A program made the position numbers and the translations under genes. From Chaetoceros tenuissimus (lineage: Eukaryota; Bacillariophyta; Thalassiosirophyceae; Chaetocerotales; Chaetocerotaceae), in NCBI GenBank assembly GCA_021927905.1, contig BLLK01000025.1:124001-188000 (forward strand): a stretch of 64,000 bases of DNA, in the 5' to 3' direction. The notes beneath the pieces were generated by a model that was not told where the DNA came from, ran no database searches, and worked only from the letters and a program-made list of their open reading frames with translations. Below are positions 10,790 through 22,495 of the stretch, one piece after another (position 1 is the stretch's first letter; the number at the start of each line of letters is the position of its first letter).

Positions 10790-11339
10790 TTTGATGTAGG
10801 AATGTTGAGATTGCAATTTTTTTCTCAAAATTGGAATTTGAAATTGCAATGAAAGAAAAATGATATTTCTCATTTGACGATGCTCTTTCGTAAGCATAAG
10901 GAAGCGATCCAAGCCATTCAATATCAACGCGAGATAAAAATATGCCAATTAAAAGTACACATATTTTTTTCAATTGCTTTGTTTACGCTAGTCTACTTCT
11001 TACTATCGATACCGAAGTACTATTAGAACCTACCGCAACTATTTCCTTTGCTTTTTGATTTTGGCGCGCCCTCCTAGCACGTGTCTCGCATTGAAGTGCA
11101 AGATGGGACTCGACTCGACTCAACGAGAACCACATCCATTCAAGATGATATTGGATATCTTCTTCACTCATTTTTCTTTTTGATGTCATCTAGCTAGCTA
11201 GAGGTATTCAAAAGATACATTTCTCTCATCTCTACACTGTATTTTGTGTAAAAGGAGCATCCATAGTGTGTTCAGCGCCAATCATTTTTACTCTCATTAT
11301 ATTCGAAAAGGACTGACTTCATCTACGCCGAACAAGGAC
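10790..11339. other. Intergenic between the two EGF-like paralogues
   Basis: This 550-bp stretch has no convincing gene. A minus-strand ATG frame of 68 aa (10983..11189), Arg-rich and without a recognisable domain, could be a small protein but probably is chance. It contains GGCGCGCC within TTTTGGCGCGCC, which resembles an E2F core. Confidence 0.35.
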
Positions 11340-12085
11340 ATGACTTCATTTATTCTTTTTGTTTTATCTACGACCATCACACTAATTTCTCTTGTTTCAG
11401 GAGAGATATGCCCAGACGGTGAGTGAATAAAAAAATAAACAAGTTTGTGCCATACAGTCTTTATTCTGACCTATGAGCGTTGTAAATTCTTTCCAGGAAA
11501 TTTCTGTGCGCATGGATCAAAATGCATAAAGATTGAGAAAGGATACATGTCGAAGATCCCAGGTAGAAAATACAGGTGTGATTGCAGTTACGACTTGACA
11601 ATAGGGCAAAATTTTACGCTGGATATGGCTGTGAATATGCTGCAACAGACTATTGTATAGACGGATTCTATGCCAATCAGGAGGAGAAAAGTAAAGGCTT
11701 TTGTACAAATGGTTCCTGCGTAAATAACGTTTTTATAGCACAAGAAAATGAGGAGCCAGAGTAAGTGGAACTTTTTAAAATGGAGTGGCAATACTTGGTC
11801 ATACCTTTGCCATTTTTTCTAACAACAACTCATTGAAATAGGTTCTATGGTTGTAATTGTAATGACGGGTATGAAGGAAAATTCTGCGAGTTTAGAAAAG
11901 GTCGAGGTATTGTGAAAGTTTCCAAAGTTGTTCGCAGCGCGGTTGTAATTTCGATGGTGATCATTTCAACTCTTGCGGTAGCTGTGGGATTTTATTGGTA
12001 CAAAAGAAAGAAGATGATAGCATATTCTTCCCCAAATTCAAATGATTGTCTCGAAATGAAGACTGTCGATGCAGATATTATTTGA
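11340..12085 (+). pseudogene. EGF-like type I membrane protein, frameshifted paralogue
   Basis: Three exons (11340..11418, 11497..11760, 11842..12085) match the upstream paralogue in order, splice phase and cysteine pattern. It has a signal peptide, ectodomain, EGF-like C-N-C-x-x-G-Y-x-G-x-F-C end, a membrane helix and a basic tail. In exon 2, near 11610, the frame shifts: the paralogue reads DFYAGYGCE, whereas here one base is lacking in a T run, so the frame leaves the family pattern after IGQNF and hits a stop at 11658. Downstream of that point the other frame resumes the family pattern through to the last codon. The total exon length is also one base short of a multiple of three. Either a recent pseudogene or a homopolymer error in the assembly. 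Confidence 0.7.
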
Positions 12086-12356
12086 GATTTTTGTAAATAC
12101 TGTTCAAACAACAACAACAACATTGATGTGCATATGAAGATCGTCAAAAAAGAATCAGAAAATTGAGATCGGACTTGCCACCAGTAAATTAATCATCTTG
12201 AACTACTGACAAGTCAATGTCATGTCAACCTCAACAATAATTTACTACATCTCTGCATATTCATGTTGGTTTCACCTCATTTCTGTCCAAACAATGTAGG
12301 ATACCTTGTATTCCATTTCCATTTGGTGGACAATATTATAAAATTCAATTATACAA

Positions 12357-13247
12357 TTACTTGATACGCTTTGCCTCAAGAAGACGAGAGAAGTAGAAGT
12401 TTGTTGCAGTCATTTCTTCTCTAGCAATCTCAAATCCTGCTGCCTTCAATTGGTCACGAACAAAGGATTCCTCATGCAAATATGCTCTGGTAGTCTTGGA
12501 AGGTCCTGGGAAAAGCTCACCAATCTTCTTCAAGAATACATAATACCAAGTTTTTGGTGCAAATGAAATAATAAGACGATCATCAGCAAGTCCACAAAGA
12601 TGCTGAATCATTTCTCCCATCTTGTCGGAAGGGTAATGGATAGCTACATCAACACAGGTAACAGTATTGTATTTTCCCTTTACAGACTCAAGATCAGAAG
12701 TGTAAAATTTTGCGTTTCTAATTCCAAGTTCCTTTGCTCTTCTTGCTGCTTCTCCAGCCATGGAATCAGAGATATCACTTGCATTAATTTTTGCTCCTAT
12801 ATACGAAACGTATGAGTAAAACTTTTATGGATAGTAGAATGAAAAGAGGGGCATATTTCTTGTCGAAAATTACAGTCATTCAGTAGATACAAAATACTCA
12901 CCCATTTGTGCAAGAGGAATAGCAAGAGATCCAACACCACATCCACAATCACATACAGTCTTTCCCTTGATATTTCCATCTGCCTCAACCCAGTTCAAAA
13001 TCTTTTGGATGGTCTGGTCATGTCCAGTACGAATATCAAGTTGTACAGAGTTTACTTCATCGGATTCAGAGTAAATCTTGTTCCAACGGTTGAATCCCTC
13101 AGTGTTGAAGTAATCACGTACTTCAGTTTTGTCATCAATAGAAGAAGCCATAAGCTTCATGTTGGAAACACGGCTAGCTTGTGGCGCGAATCCTTGAACG
13201 GAAACCGCCATGGTCGCGAGAGCGATTGCAGCTACAGAAGTCTTCAT
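12357..13247 (-). CDS. ChlM: Magnesium-protoporphyrin IX O-methyltransferase, plastid
   Basis: Exon 1 12902..13247 and exon 2 12357..12796 encode 261 aa. The enzyme methylates Mg-protoporphyrin IX with SAM in chlorophyll synthesis. Residues 1-20 form a signal peptide ending VQG-F, the diatom plastid-entry motif, followed by a transit-like stretch. The ChlM hallmark VRDYFNTEGFNRW is at about 43-55, and the SAM-binding loop DCGCGVGSLAIPLA lies just before the splice site. DVAIHYPSDKM and ISFAPKTWYY follow in exon 2. Length fits the family. It is head-to-head with the plastid MiaB gene, 337 bp between start codons, so a shared promoter is possible. Confidence 0.93.
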
Positions 13248-13584
13248 TTTTGTACTTTATTTATATTGTAAAAGATGATAGCAGTGTTAACTGTTTCTAT
13301 GATACTGAATGGATATTGCTTTGTACTCCAACCTTTCTTTGTTCCACATCACAAACTGCACTTCAACTTGGAAGATCTATGTCGGAAAAGGCCTAAAATG
13401 ATTCTTTCAAATACCAAGCTGACATGGAGTCGCTCAGGACCACTCCTCCTTCCTCCCTTTGTGCATCACTATTTTGCAAAGAACATCAACAATCAACAGT
13501 TCAACATTACAAAAACTTTGAGAGGGATACCTTTGCAAGCAATTTCATACTTGATCTCCCAACTACAGTTTTTCAGGTGTAAAA
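13248..13584. promoter_or_regulatory. Divergent intergenic promoter, ChlM / MiaB
   Basis: 337 bp separate two divergent plastid-targeted genes. A long plus-strand frame here overlaps the MiaB start out of frame and shows no domain, so I take it as chance. No specific site could be assigned. Confidence 0.4.
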
Positions 13585-15655
13585 ATGTTTCGCACCCTTG
13601 CTTTCTCAACATTGCTCCTTGCATCAGCTTCGGCTTTTGTAGGACCAATCAATACTCAAAATTCTATGCAAAGAACAAATCAGCAACTTATGACATTGAA
13701 CATGGTTGCAACTACACCTGCGTCCAAATACCCAACTGAGCGTGGATCTGAAGTTGACTCACGTAAAATTGTAGCAGGTGGAGCAGGAAGAGACCATCTC
13801 ACCGCCGTACGTCTCAAACATATCGTATTTGCATCGGAAGAACTTGCTACTCAAAGTTTACAGCAGTTACGTTCTGCCCAGACTAATTTTGATGATCTTG
13901 CTGTTCAAATCAGTGCTTGTGTCGAGACTAGAGATAAAGGAGGAGAAATTGGCTGGATTAGTATTAATAGAAGTAATGAACATGTAGACTTGATTCTTCC
14001 CGAAGAAGCGAGAAACATAGTGTTGGAATCTTCTACAAAGCCAGGAGATATTGTCATGGCACAATCTGAACGTGGATATCACTTGGTTCAAATCGCAGAT
14101 GTTATGGTTGATGTGAGAAGAATGGCAACTACTAAGCAGAGAAAGAAGAAGAAGAATGAAGATGGTGAAGAAATTGAATATAAAGGGATCCTAGGTGGTG
14201 CTATTCTTGCTGAACAAGAAGGAGTTGAATTTAAACAAGATCTTACTTACAAGGTAGAAACAATGGGATGCCAAATGAATATTGCAGATTCAGAGCGTAT
14301 GGAGGGTCAGTTACAAAATCTCGGAATTCGCCCTTTTGACGAAATCAAAGACAAGGGTAAAAAGGCAGACATGGTTGTTTTGAATACTTGTTCTATTCGT
14401 GATCATGCAGAACAAAAAGTTTATTCGTATATTGGGCCATATGCTAAGAGAAAGCGTGAAGGAGAGGATGTCACTATTATTGTTGCAGGATGTGTGGCTC
14501 AGCAGGAAGGAGAGGCTTTACTTCGACGTGCACCAGAGGTTGATCTTGTAATGGGTCCACAATATGCTAATCGTCTTGGTGACCTTTTGGAAGATGTAGC
14601 AAATGGAAACCAAGTTGTTGCTACTGAAGCAAGTCATATTATGGAAGATTCTACAAAACCAAGAAGATCATCAACTGTGGCTGCATGGGTTAATGTGATT
14701 TATGGATGTAATGAAAGATGTACTTATTGTATCGTTCCTACAACTCGTGGTGTTGAACAGAGTCGCCCGGTCGAAAGTATTGTTCAAGAAGTGACAGAGT
14801 TGGTAGAACAAGGTTACAAAGAAGTAACTCTTCTTGGTCAAAACATTGAGTAAGTGCTTGGCATCCTGTCTTTTTTGAAAATATTTGATGAGCACTGCAG
14901 TCTTACAGAAATGGCTTCAAAAATAAAGTGCATACGGAAGAGATATGATTCCAAAGAGAAAGTTTTCTGATTTATTGAGGACTGTTGGGGCTATTCCTGG
15001 ATTAAAACGTTTGAGATTTGTGACATCGCACCCACGTTATATGAGTTTGGGTGTGATTGATGCAGTTGCAGAAACACCAACTGCTTGTTTGAACTTTCAT
15101 ATTCCACCTCAAAGTGGTTCTAACGAAATTTTGGAGGCAATGGGTAGAGGGCATACACGAGAAAAATTTTTGCAAATTGTGGAAAGAATTCGGGACCGCC
15201 TTCCAGATGCAGCGATCACCGCTGATATGATTGTAGGATTCCCTGGAGAAACTGACGAACAGTTCGAAGATACTCTCAAGCTTATGGAAGAAGTTAAATT
15301 CGACTCAGTAAATACCGCGGCATACTCACCAAGGCCGAACACCCCAGCTGCAATTTGGGATAATCAGATTGATGATGATGTAAAACAAGAGAGATTACAA
15401 AAAATCAATAGACTAAATCTTCAACATGCGGCAGAGAGAAGAGCAAGAATGCAGGGTCGCACTGAAGAGGTTCTCGTAGAAGAAAGAAATGTGAAGGTTC
15501 CAACACAAGTTATGGGTAGAACTACTCATGGATATATTGTTTACTTCGAGGGTGACATCGACGAGTTGAAAGGAAAACTCGTTGATGTAGAAATAGAAGA
15601 ATGCCAGACTTATTACTTAAAAGGAACCATGGTTGGCTTGTCTGAGAATAACTAA
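13585..15655 (+). CDS. miaB: Plastid tRNA methylthiotransferase MiaB with N-terminal parvulin domain
   Basis: Exons 13585..14849 and 14929..15655 encode 663 aa. The acceptor at 14928 was chosen because it restores the MiaB motif NIDAYGRD. Residues 1-17 are a signal peptide ending ASA-F, so plastid import is likely. Residues about 71-173 are a parvulin-type (PPIC) peptidyl-prolyl isomerase domain ([22 protein letters not shown]). The MiaB part follows: an N-terminal domain with Cys in MGCQMN, NTCSIR and AGCVAQ; a radical-SAM cluster CNERCTYC (C375, C379, C382); and a C-terminal TRAM domain. MiaB adds the 2-methylthio group to N6-isopentenyl-A37 of tRNAs. The parvulin fusion is unusual; both halves lie in one exon without a break. 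Confidence 0.9.
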
Positions 15656-15786
15656 AGTTGATAAATACACATTTTACAATATCTATCATCTTGTAAAGTA
15701 CACTACTGAACCATTTTGACCTAATTTTCTTCTGTGAGTCTACTTTTTGGAAGCGTGCATCCCGTGGTCAAATCCGTACCTAAGGT

Positions 15787-16479
15787 TTAAGAACCACTTT
15801 CTTCATCCTCCTTTTCATCACCATTAAGTCCGGAATCATAGTCTGCTTCCATGAAGGCTTTAGATCCAATTATAAATGGTAGTGGTCGTACATTGAAATA
15901 GTCGTCAGGAGCACATCGACTTTCACTATCATCTTCATTCCCATCATTGTAGAAATAATGATTCTCAAAAGCATCTTCGTTTTCTTTGAACTTGGTACTA
16001 TCGTCAAAGAACTTAAGTGCAGATATACCTAGTTTGATAGCTTTCGTTTCAACTTCAGCTAACTGATCATCTTCACGATTAATAGATTCATGGATATTAT
16101 CCTGCTCGTCAGCCTTGTCACTATTTTTGTCCTGATTCCTTTTTCCAGTGATGTTGTTACTACTACTAGTATTCATCTTCTTGCTGCTGCAATGTTCGGA
16201 TCGGTGGTATTCAGAAGCACCAGGTTCATCCTCAATATGATTTATGGTAGGTACCTTCTCTTTCCTCCTCAACATCTTTACATTCGTATCCAACGAAATC
16301 TTTTGAATATCTTTCACTTTTCTTTCAAGTAGTTCCAGTTTATTTGATAGCACTAATGATCTCTTTTGAACATGCATAGATATTGACTGAACAAGTGTGC
16401 ATAAATTCACATCATCCAACAAAGTATTGCTAGATGACGAGAAATGCAAATTTCGCGTTATATCTTCTTGATTATTCAT
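15787..16479 (-). CDS. Small acidic protein, FAM21/WASH-complex-like N-terminus
   Basis: A single-exon 230-aa protein. Residues 25-70 form an amphipathic helix region (DVNLCTLVQSI followed by LELLERKVKDIQ) and the C-terminal 40 residues include PLPFIIGSKAFMEADYDSGL before a Glu/Asp/Ser-rich end. The LP-(F/Y)-IIGSKAFME-D sequence resembles the motif after the head domain of FAM21 (WASHC2), a WASH-complex subunit acting in endosomal actin assembly. The helical first part is compatible with that head, but the protein is short and the middle is low complexity. The WASH assignment is a suggestion; the reading frame itself is convincing. It converges on the MiaB gene with 131 bp between stops. Confidence 0.55.
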   Translation of the reverse strand: MNNQEDITRNLHFSSSSNTLLDDVNLCTLVQSISMHVQKRSLVLSNKLELLERKVKDIQKISLDTNVKMLRRKEKVPTINHIEDEPGASEYHRSEHCSSKKMNTSSSNNITGKRNQDKNSDKADEQDNIHESINREDDQLAEVETKAIKLGISALKFFDDSTKFKENEDAFENHYFYNDGNEDDSESRCAPDDYFNVRPLPFIIGSKAFMEADYDSGLNGDEKEDEESGS

Positions 16480-17964
16480 GCGTCGGATGAATGTTAATTT
16501 TTCTTAATTATGATATTATTATATACAATAGCAAAGGAATGAAGAATTAGAAAATAATAAAGGAAATCCAATCAATACATCAATACTGATACCAGTCATT
16601 GGTAGTCACCCTGCCCGTATTGTACACCGTACGCGTTCCCTACGTACAGGAAGTCAACATGTTATCCATAACGGGATGGGAGATATCCACTTTTTCCATG
16701 TTTTCTTCCCTTCAAACTCTCATTTTTGTATTTTCATTTGATCTTTTTCTTCTGTTCACAACTCCAATATCTTCAGCATCAAAAGGAGAAGAGGCCTGCT
16801 TGTTTTACTCCTTGCGAAGGAATAGCTGAACAATGCAGTGATGTTAAATGTTCTTAAATTGCATCGCTGAGGATAATGCTGCCTGCCTCAGCCAGAGTTT
16901 GGAAAGAGAGCGAGGACAGGATAATCTCCCAGATAAAAAGATGCTTAGGGCTGCATGGATAGGAAGGAGGAAATAGAAACATCAGGATCTTTTTGTTGTA
17001 CAATTCAGCCACATTTCCTCCCTAGAATGTTCCTATCCAGGACCGGACAAACAAGCTTTGTTCTCGATACAAATTTCGTCGCACCTTCTTGTAACAGCAC
17101 CTTGCTTGCAACCAACCTATCCTGTATACAAATCAGAGGGACTGTTAGCGAGCGAGTAGTACCCAACCAGCACTCATGTTCGTTGCATCTCCTTCTTCGT
17201 CTTCTTGCTTCGTTGCTTGTTGAGCTTCTTGTTAGTATTGCTCATAGTATAGTATCAGCTCTTGTTTGAAAGGAAGCAAGGCAGCACATTGCAGCGCGCA
17301 TTAACTGTTGCATTAGCTCTAAACAATAACCTTAATCTTGATCTTTAAAAGAGAAAAGTGATACCTATTAGTAACAAGTAAAGATGAACTGAGTTGAAAT
17401 CCAAATGAATATCTCCGCTTTTTCGATGATAAAAATGACGTTGGCAGAGTTACTACGTTGCATACCGGAGAAAAAGGAAATATCAATGTCTGACGGAAAT
17501 GTCTTTATTCCGACTTGTACGTACTTCTCATATTCAAATGCAGGGGAATGGTACATGCTTAAGTATGAATGTTTTCATTATCAATATATTCTAAAATTAC
17601 ATGTATCAGCTAGAGCTTGTGAATTAAGATGCCATAATCTATGAGAGAAGTACATAAAAGCGATAGCATTACTCCTCCAATTTCAATTCTTGCAATAAAT
17701 TGGTTCTGTGTTCGGTAAAACTTCTGAAGAGGCAATCACGTGGCGGTGTATCAGAGACAGGCTTTTTCCAAACCGTCCTGGAAATCGCGCAAAGTGCGCA
17801 CCCCTTGTATACGTACACGAGAGAGATGTAAAGGAGAACGAGAAGGAAGATGTTGTGTTCTCCACAGCACTCAATCTCTTCCTCAAGAAGTGACCACAGC
17901 AGCTGTCCGCCTTCCACTAGACTATTAGCTGAATTACTACAGCTACTTACCACCATCTCTGCGG
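16480..17964. other. 1.5-kb intergenic stretch, no gene recognised
   Basis: Only short frames on either strand, none with domain, conserved motif or splice support. Being upstream of the long MBL/cyclic-nucleotide gene, it probably holds that gene's promoter and 5' UTR. No clear repeat was seen. Confidence 0.4.
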
Positions 17965-20900
17965 ATGAAGATCAAGTCACCCAAACGCTTTCGCAAGAAG
18001 GAAAAAGGAGACACGAGTACAGCTGAAGCCAACACAAGTGCTCGTCGCTCGAAGGTAATATCGCTCAAGAAGCTTGGCAAGAAGGCATTAAAAGGATTCA
18101 GGATTAGGCGAAAGGATAAATCCGCACAACAACCTCAGCCATCTTCTCCACCACATATAGCTCTTGAACATTCAGACGCACCGCCTATAGTAGAACCAAA
18201 TAGAGCACTACAGGAGACTAGCAAGAGCACTAGTATAAGGCAACCGGAACTCGAAGATATATCTAAAGTAGCTAGTATACTGAAAAAAACCGACGACATA
18301 GTGGACACTAAGCCCGAACCGAAAGTATCTACTAGAGCAACTACACCACCTAGACCTTCTTATAGAACAATGGCAGGCTCTAATGGACCTCCAACTCGAT
18401 CCGAGTTGAATTCGAGGCAAGCTTCATTTAAACGAATGTCTGGCGGAGGCAGACAGCCCAGCTTCCGCCGCCGCTCGTCTCGGAGAAATATTATGAAAGA
18501 TGCTCCACCAGTCGACGACCCTAAAGTTTTGGAAAACTATGAAAGGATACCGGGCCTTGAGATTACGAAGCTACCAAGAGGCGGTCTTAGTGTAGAGACA
18601 GAAGCAGTTGGTCGAGTCCAGGTGAGTACAATTAGAGTTAAGCCTTGGGGTTTCTGCTTGCAAATGCACTGGTCATGGGTGATACTGCGTTTTTCTATTT
18701 TGATTTTCATATCACTCACACTATTTATTTTCACAAAAAGTTTGGAATTCCACCGGAGACAATCAAAGATAGCATGTGCATGGGTATTGATGTGCCTCTA
18801 TTCTACATTGTACCAGTCGAGCGGTTCTGCCGAGAAATGGGCCCTGCACTTGGAGTGAATCTCGCTGAATTCGAGTTCCCAGCATACTTTAATTTCTTTA
18901 TTCAAAAGAAAAGATGTACTCTCATTGTTGACTCAGATGATGCTGAACGGAATATTCGTAGAGTATTTGGAGAAACTCTTTTAGGACCAGCACAGTTCCG
19001 AAGAGAAGAGTCACCCATTTCCTTTGAGGAGGAAGATTTCGCTCCTGACTTTGATCGAGATGCTATTCCTGATTTCCAAAAAGAACTACAACACTTTAGA
19101 GTTGGTCCAGATGGAAAAGAACTAGTGATTGAAACTTTGCTGAATTTTTGTCACTTTGAGAGACCGTCTGATAACAGAGGCCACACAAATTTAGGGGTTC
19201 CTCCAACTGAGATTGATGACTCGATTTTGGAAGCTACCGAGGAAACCAAAGCTGATGATGAGGGCTTGGATGAAAAGAAAGTAAAGGCATCTATTTATTC
19301 TCGTGTTAGACTTTGTGGTAAGTTCAACTTTCGTGAATTTGTAGAGGGAAGGATACAGGCTATGGTCCTGAGGGTCATGATCCGAGAATGGACAAGACGA
19401 GTGCACTGAATTTATAGATAATTTTCATCTCTTCTAAATTGCATCTCACATCATCTTTTTGACTTGAGTAGAAGTTGCAGTTTTGTATAATCCAAAGGCA
19501 ACCGAGGAGGAGATTGCTTCAAAGAAAGTAAAACGTGTCGAAATATTTAAAATGCCAGGCGGTGCAGAATACGTTATTCATGACATCAACGAGGATAATG
19601 TTATTGTTGGTAAAACACGATTTTCTGGGAACTTGAGAGTATCTGCCTCGTTGGGAGTACACGGTTTTGGAGCTACTAATGAAGAAGAAAAAGACAAGGG
19701 TATTGTATTGATGAGAAGATCCAGCACAGACACTATTAGTCGGAATATTTGCCCACCTACTTTTCATCCTCCGTCTTTTGGTGTAACAGTTCTTGGAAAT
19801 TCACACGGTTTTGACAAAAGTGGTTCAGTTTCCGGATATGTCCTTTGGATTAATGGTCGAGGTGTTATGATCGATCCTCCGCCGTATTCATCAGCTACAC
19901 TGGAAAGAGAAGGTATTCGTCCAAGAACCATTGTTGGAATTATTTTGACACATTGCCACGCAGATCACGATGCAGGTGCATTTCAGAAGGTTCTCACTGG
20001 TTCTCCTGTTGTAGTAATTACTACACCCACAATTTACAAAAGTTTCATAAGAAAGTATGCAGCCTTATCTGCATTGAGCCCCGCTTTACTCAGACATAGT
20101 CATAGACATAAACCAGCTATCATAGGAAAACCTCTGCGATTCCAAGGGGCAACATTTCACTTCACATACACATTACACTCGATTCCATGCGTAGGTTTTC
20201 GAGTAGAATGGCGCGGTCGTTCCATAATTTTTACCGGTGATCACTTGAACTCTCCAGATATGATTGAACATTTACAAGACAATGTAAGTCATGTGGAATT
20301 GTTTTTTTTCTCGTTTTCTTCGCATCAATTCATCTCTAACTAATAATCATCACAGGGAACCCTTTCTAGAGCACGCGCACAAGATCTGAAAAATTTACCT
20401 CTTCAAGATGCAGATGTGCTGTTGCATGAAGCAGGAGTACCTCCTCTCCATACTCCTCTTGACGTTCTATCAAAACTGCCAAAAAAAATTAGGGATAGAT
20501 TGTATGTCGTTCACACTACTCCAAAGCTTCTTGAAGGATATGACTTAAAAGTAGCACCGACTGGTACTGCAGGAACTATACGATTGGACGAAAAGGACCA
20601 ATCATCAGGAGGAAAACGTAGAAGTGGCAGAGTACCTCCGACATTGCTTGAAGGAATGTCATACGAGGAAGAAGTAATGATTCAATCTTTGTGGATGTCT
20701 AATGAGTACGATTCTTTCAATAGTCGCTCATCATTGCAAAACTCTTTGATTCCTGTAAATCTTGATCCTAATGCAGGTAACGACGACGAGGGTAGTCTTT
20801 TGCAGAGGTTTAGTATAAGCGGAAATGGAAATAGAGAAATACCGAAGGTTGCACTTCGACCTACGTCAAGCACAGATGCTTGGTTTATTTTGAATTTGTT

Positions 20901-22495
20901 GAGTGCTGTTCCTTTCTTATCTGGTTTATCATATGCATCGACAATGGAGGTCCTAGAAACTGCACGCGTAGATGCATATTCTGTTAACGATGTGGTTGTT
21001 CCTGCAGCAAGAAGGAAAAACGTTCTATGTGTTGTTTGGGAAGGAACATGTATGGAGAAACAGACAACAGCCGCTTCTGATGAAGAAGGGGATGAAGACA
21101 ACTTTGGTGTGACTGTTTGGCATGCGGGTGATTGGACTGGTCCAATATCACTACAACCAGAAAAAGCATTATCAGGGGAAAATAGTTTTAGTACAACTCA
21201 TGACATCGTTGCGATGTCTTCGCAGGGAGTAAAGGTCATTACAGTCGAATTTTCAAATTTACATTCGATATTGAAAAGTGGGTCGTCCTTGTATAGGGCC
21301 TATTTAGATAGAAATGCACAGAAGGACTCAGGTTCACGTGATTGTTTGCGTGATGCACCAAATGCTGCTATGTATGAGAGTGTTGTTAAAAATATTGATA
21401 TTATGGATGTTATTGAAACAAACTCAACTTTACGGAAAATCAGTGCCGTGCAAAAGAGGCACCTTGAAAGTTTAGCTGAGGGTCCAGTATACTTTGGACC
21501 AGGCGAGTTGCTATGGAGAACTGGCACACCTGTAGAAAAGGCATACATACTCGTTGGTGGGACAGTATCATTCCGAGCAAAACGTAGGAATGCATCTGTA
21601 GGTGTTAGTGTGGTAAGTTTTCCTATTTTTTCGAGCTAATTACTCTGTGGCACAATCGGGCTAACAATTTTTTTTACAGAAAAAGTGTGGAAATCGCATC
21701 GAGCTAGATGATGAAGGATCACTCGGTGGTAATCAAATAGGAGAGATCATGTTTAAAGATGCAGAGAAAGTAAGATTGGAAGATCATAAGAAGGGTGAAG
21801 GATCCGAATCATCTGAATCCTCATCAATATCTTCTCACAATGTCGAGGAGGAAGATATATTAGAACCACACAATGGTGAAGATATTTTCAACAATCAAGA
21901 TTTCCTTATTCTCAGTCAAGGCTTACAAGAAAGAGCTGAACGGCTAGCGGGGGGTAACTTGCCAATGTCAATACAAACTAACGGTATGGAACGACGACTG
22001 TCAGATTCAGAATTTTCAGACTCCATTTCTGGTGTCGAAGATAACGACTTTGATGGAAGAAGCCAAGGTTCAGAACGCAGACGATCTTCAATTGACAGAT
22101 TAGCTAACAAGCAATTAGTTCGACTCTATAATCGTCGAGCTTTCACTGCTGGCCTCGTCTTTAGTAGAGGCCATTTCTTGGGTGATATCTCAAAAATGGT
22201 AGCTGGACTTTTATCATCAAACTATGTTGACTCCGCCTATTATGACGATGATGAAATCTCAACACAATACGGATTTGGAGAGAAGAACGAAGGCAGTAAA
22301 GAAACACGGCAATTTGTGGAAATGAATGCTATCCACGAGCAAGAGGGTGATCAACCTATAGTACATACATCAACTTTGGCAGCAGGGAAGGATGGCTGTG
22401 TGGCTTTGGTCTTTTCAAAGTCTAGTCTCATTCCACTATTTGACGAACATCCTGGGTTGTTGTTAAGTCTTCTTGGTACTCAAGTTGTGCTCTAA
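17965..22495 (+). CDS. MBL-fold phosphodiesterase-like protein with two cyclic-nucleotide-binding domains
   Basis: Exons 17965..18621, 18741..19317, 19481..20283, 20356..21612 and 21680..22495 encode 1,369 aa; all junctions keep frame. Residues 1-200 are basic and Ser/Pro-rich, without known domain. A metallo-beta-lactamase fold follows, with motif HCHADHD at about 569-575, and GDH as a further metal ligand near 664. Two cyclic-nucleotide-binding-like domains lie at about 855-1005 and 1039-1369; the second is split by an acidic, Ser-rich insertion. MBL plus two cNMP domains is the layout of Dictyostelium PdeD/PdeE (GbpA/GbpB) phosphodiesterases, which hydrolyse cyclic nucleotide and are stimulated by it. 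Activity here is inferred from architecture; substrate is unknown. Confidence 0.8.

Noticed and set aside
13275-13739. 154-aa plus-strand frame upstream of and overlapping the MiaB start
   Set aside because: Out of frame with the clear plastid signal peptide at 13585, no domain, lies in the promoter between two divergent genes.
14853-14944. MiaB gene split into two genes by the stop after NIE
   Set aside because: A GT-AG intron 14850..14928 joins the two halves in frame and restores the MiaB motif NIDAYGRD.
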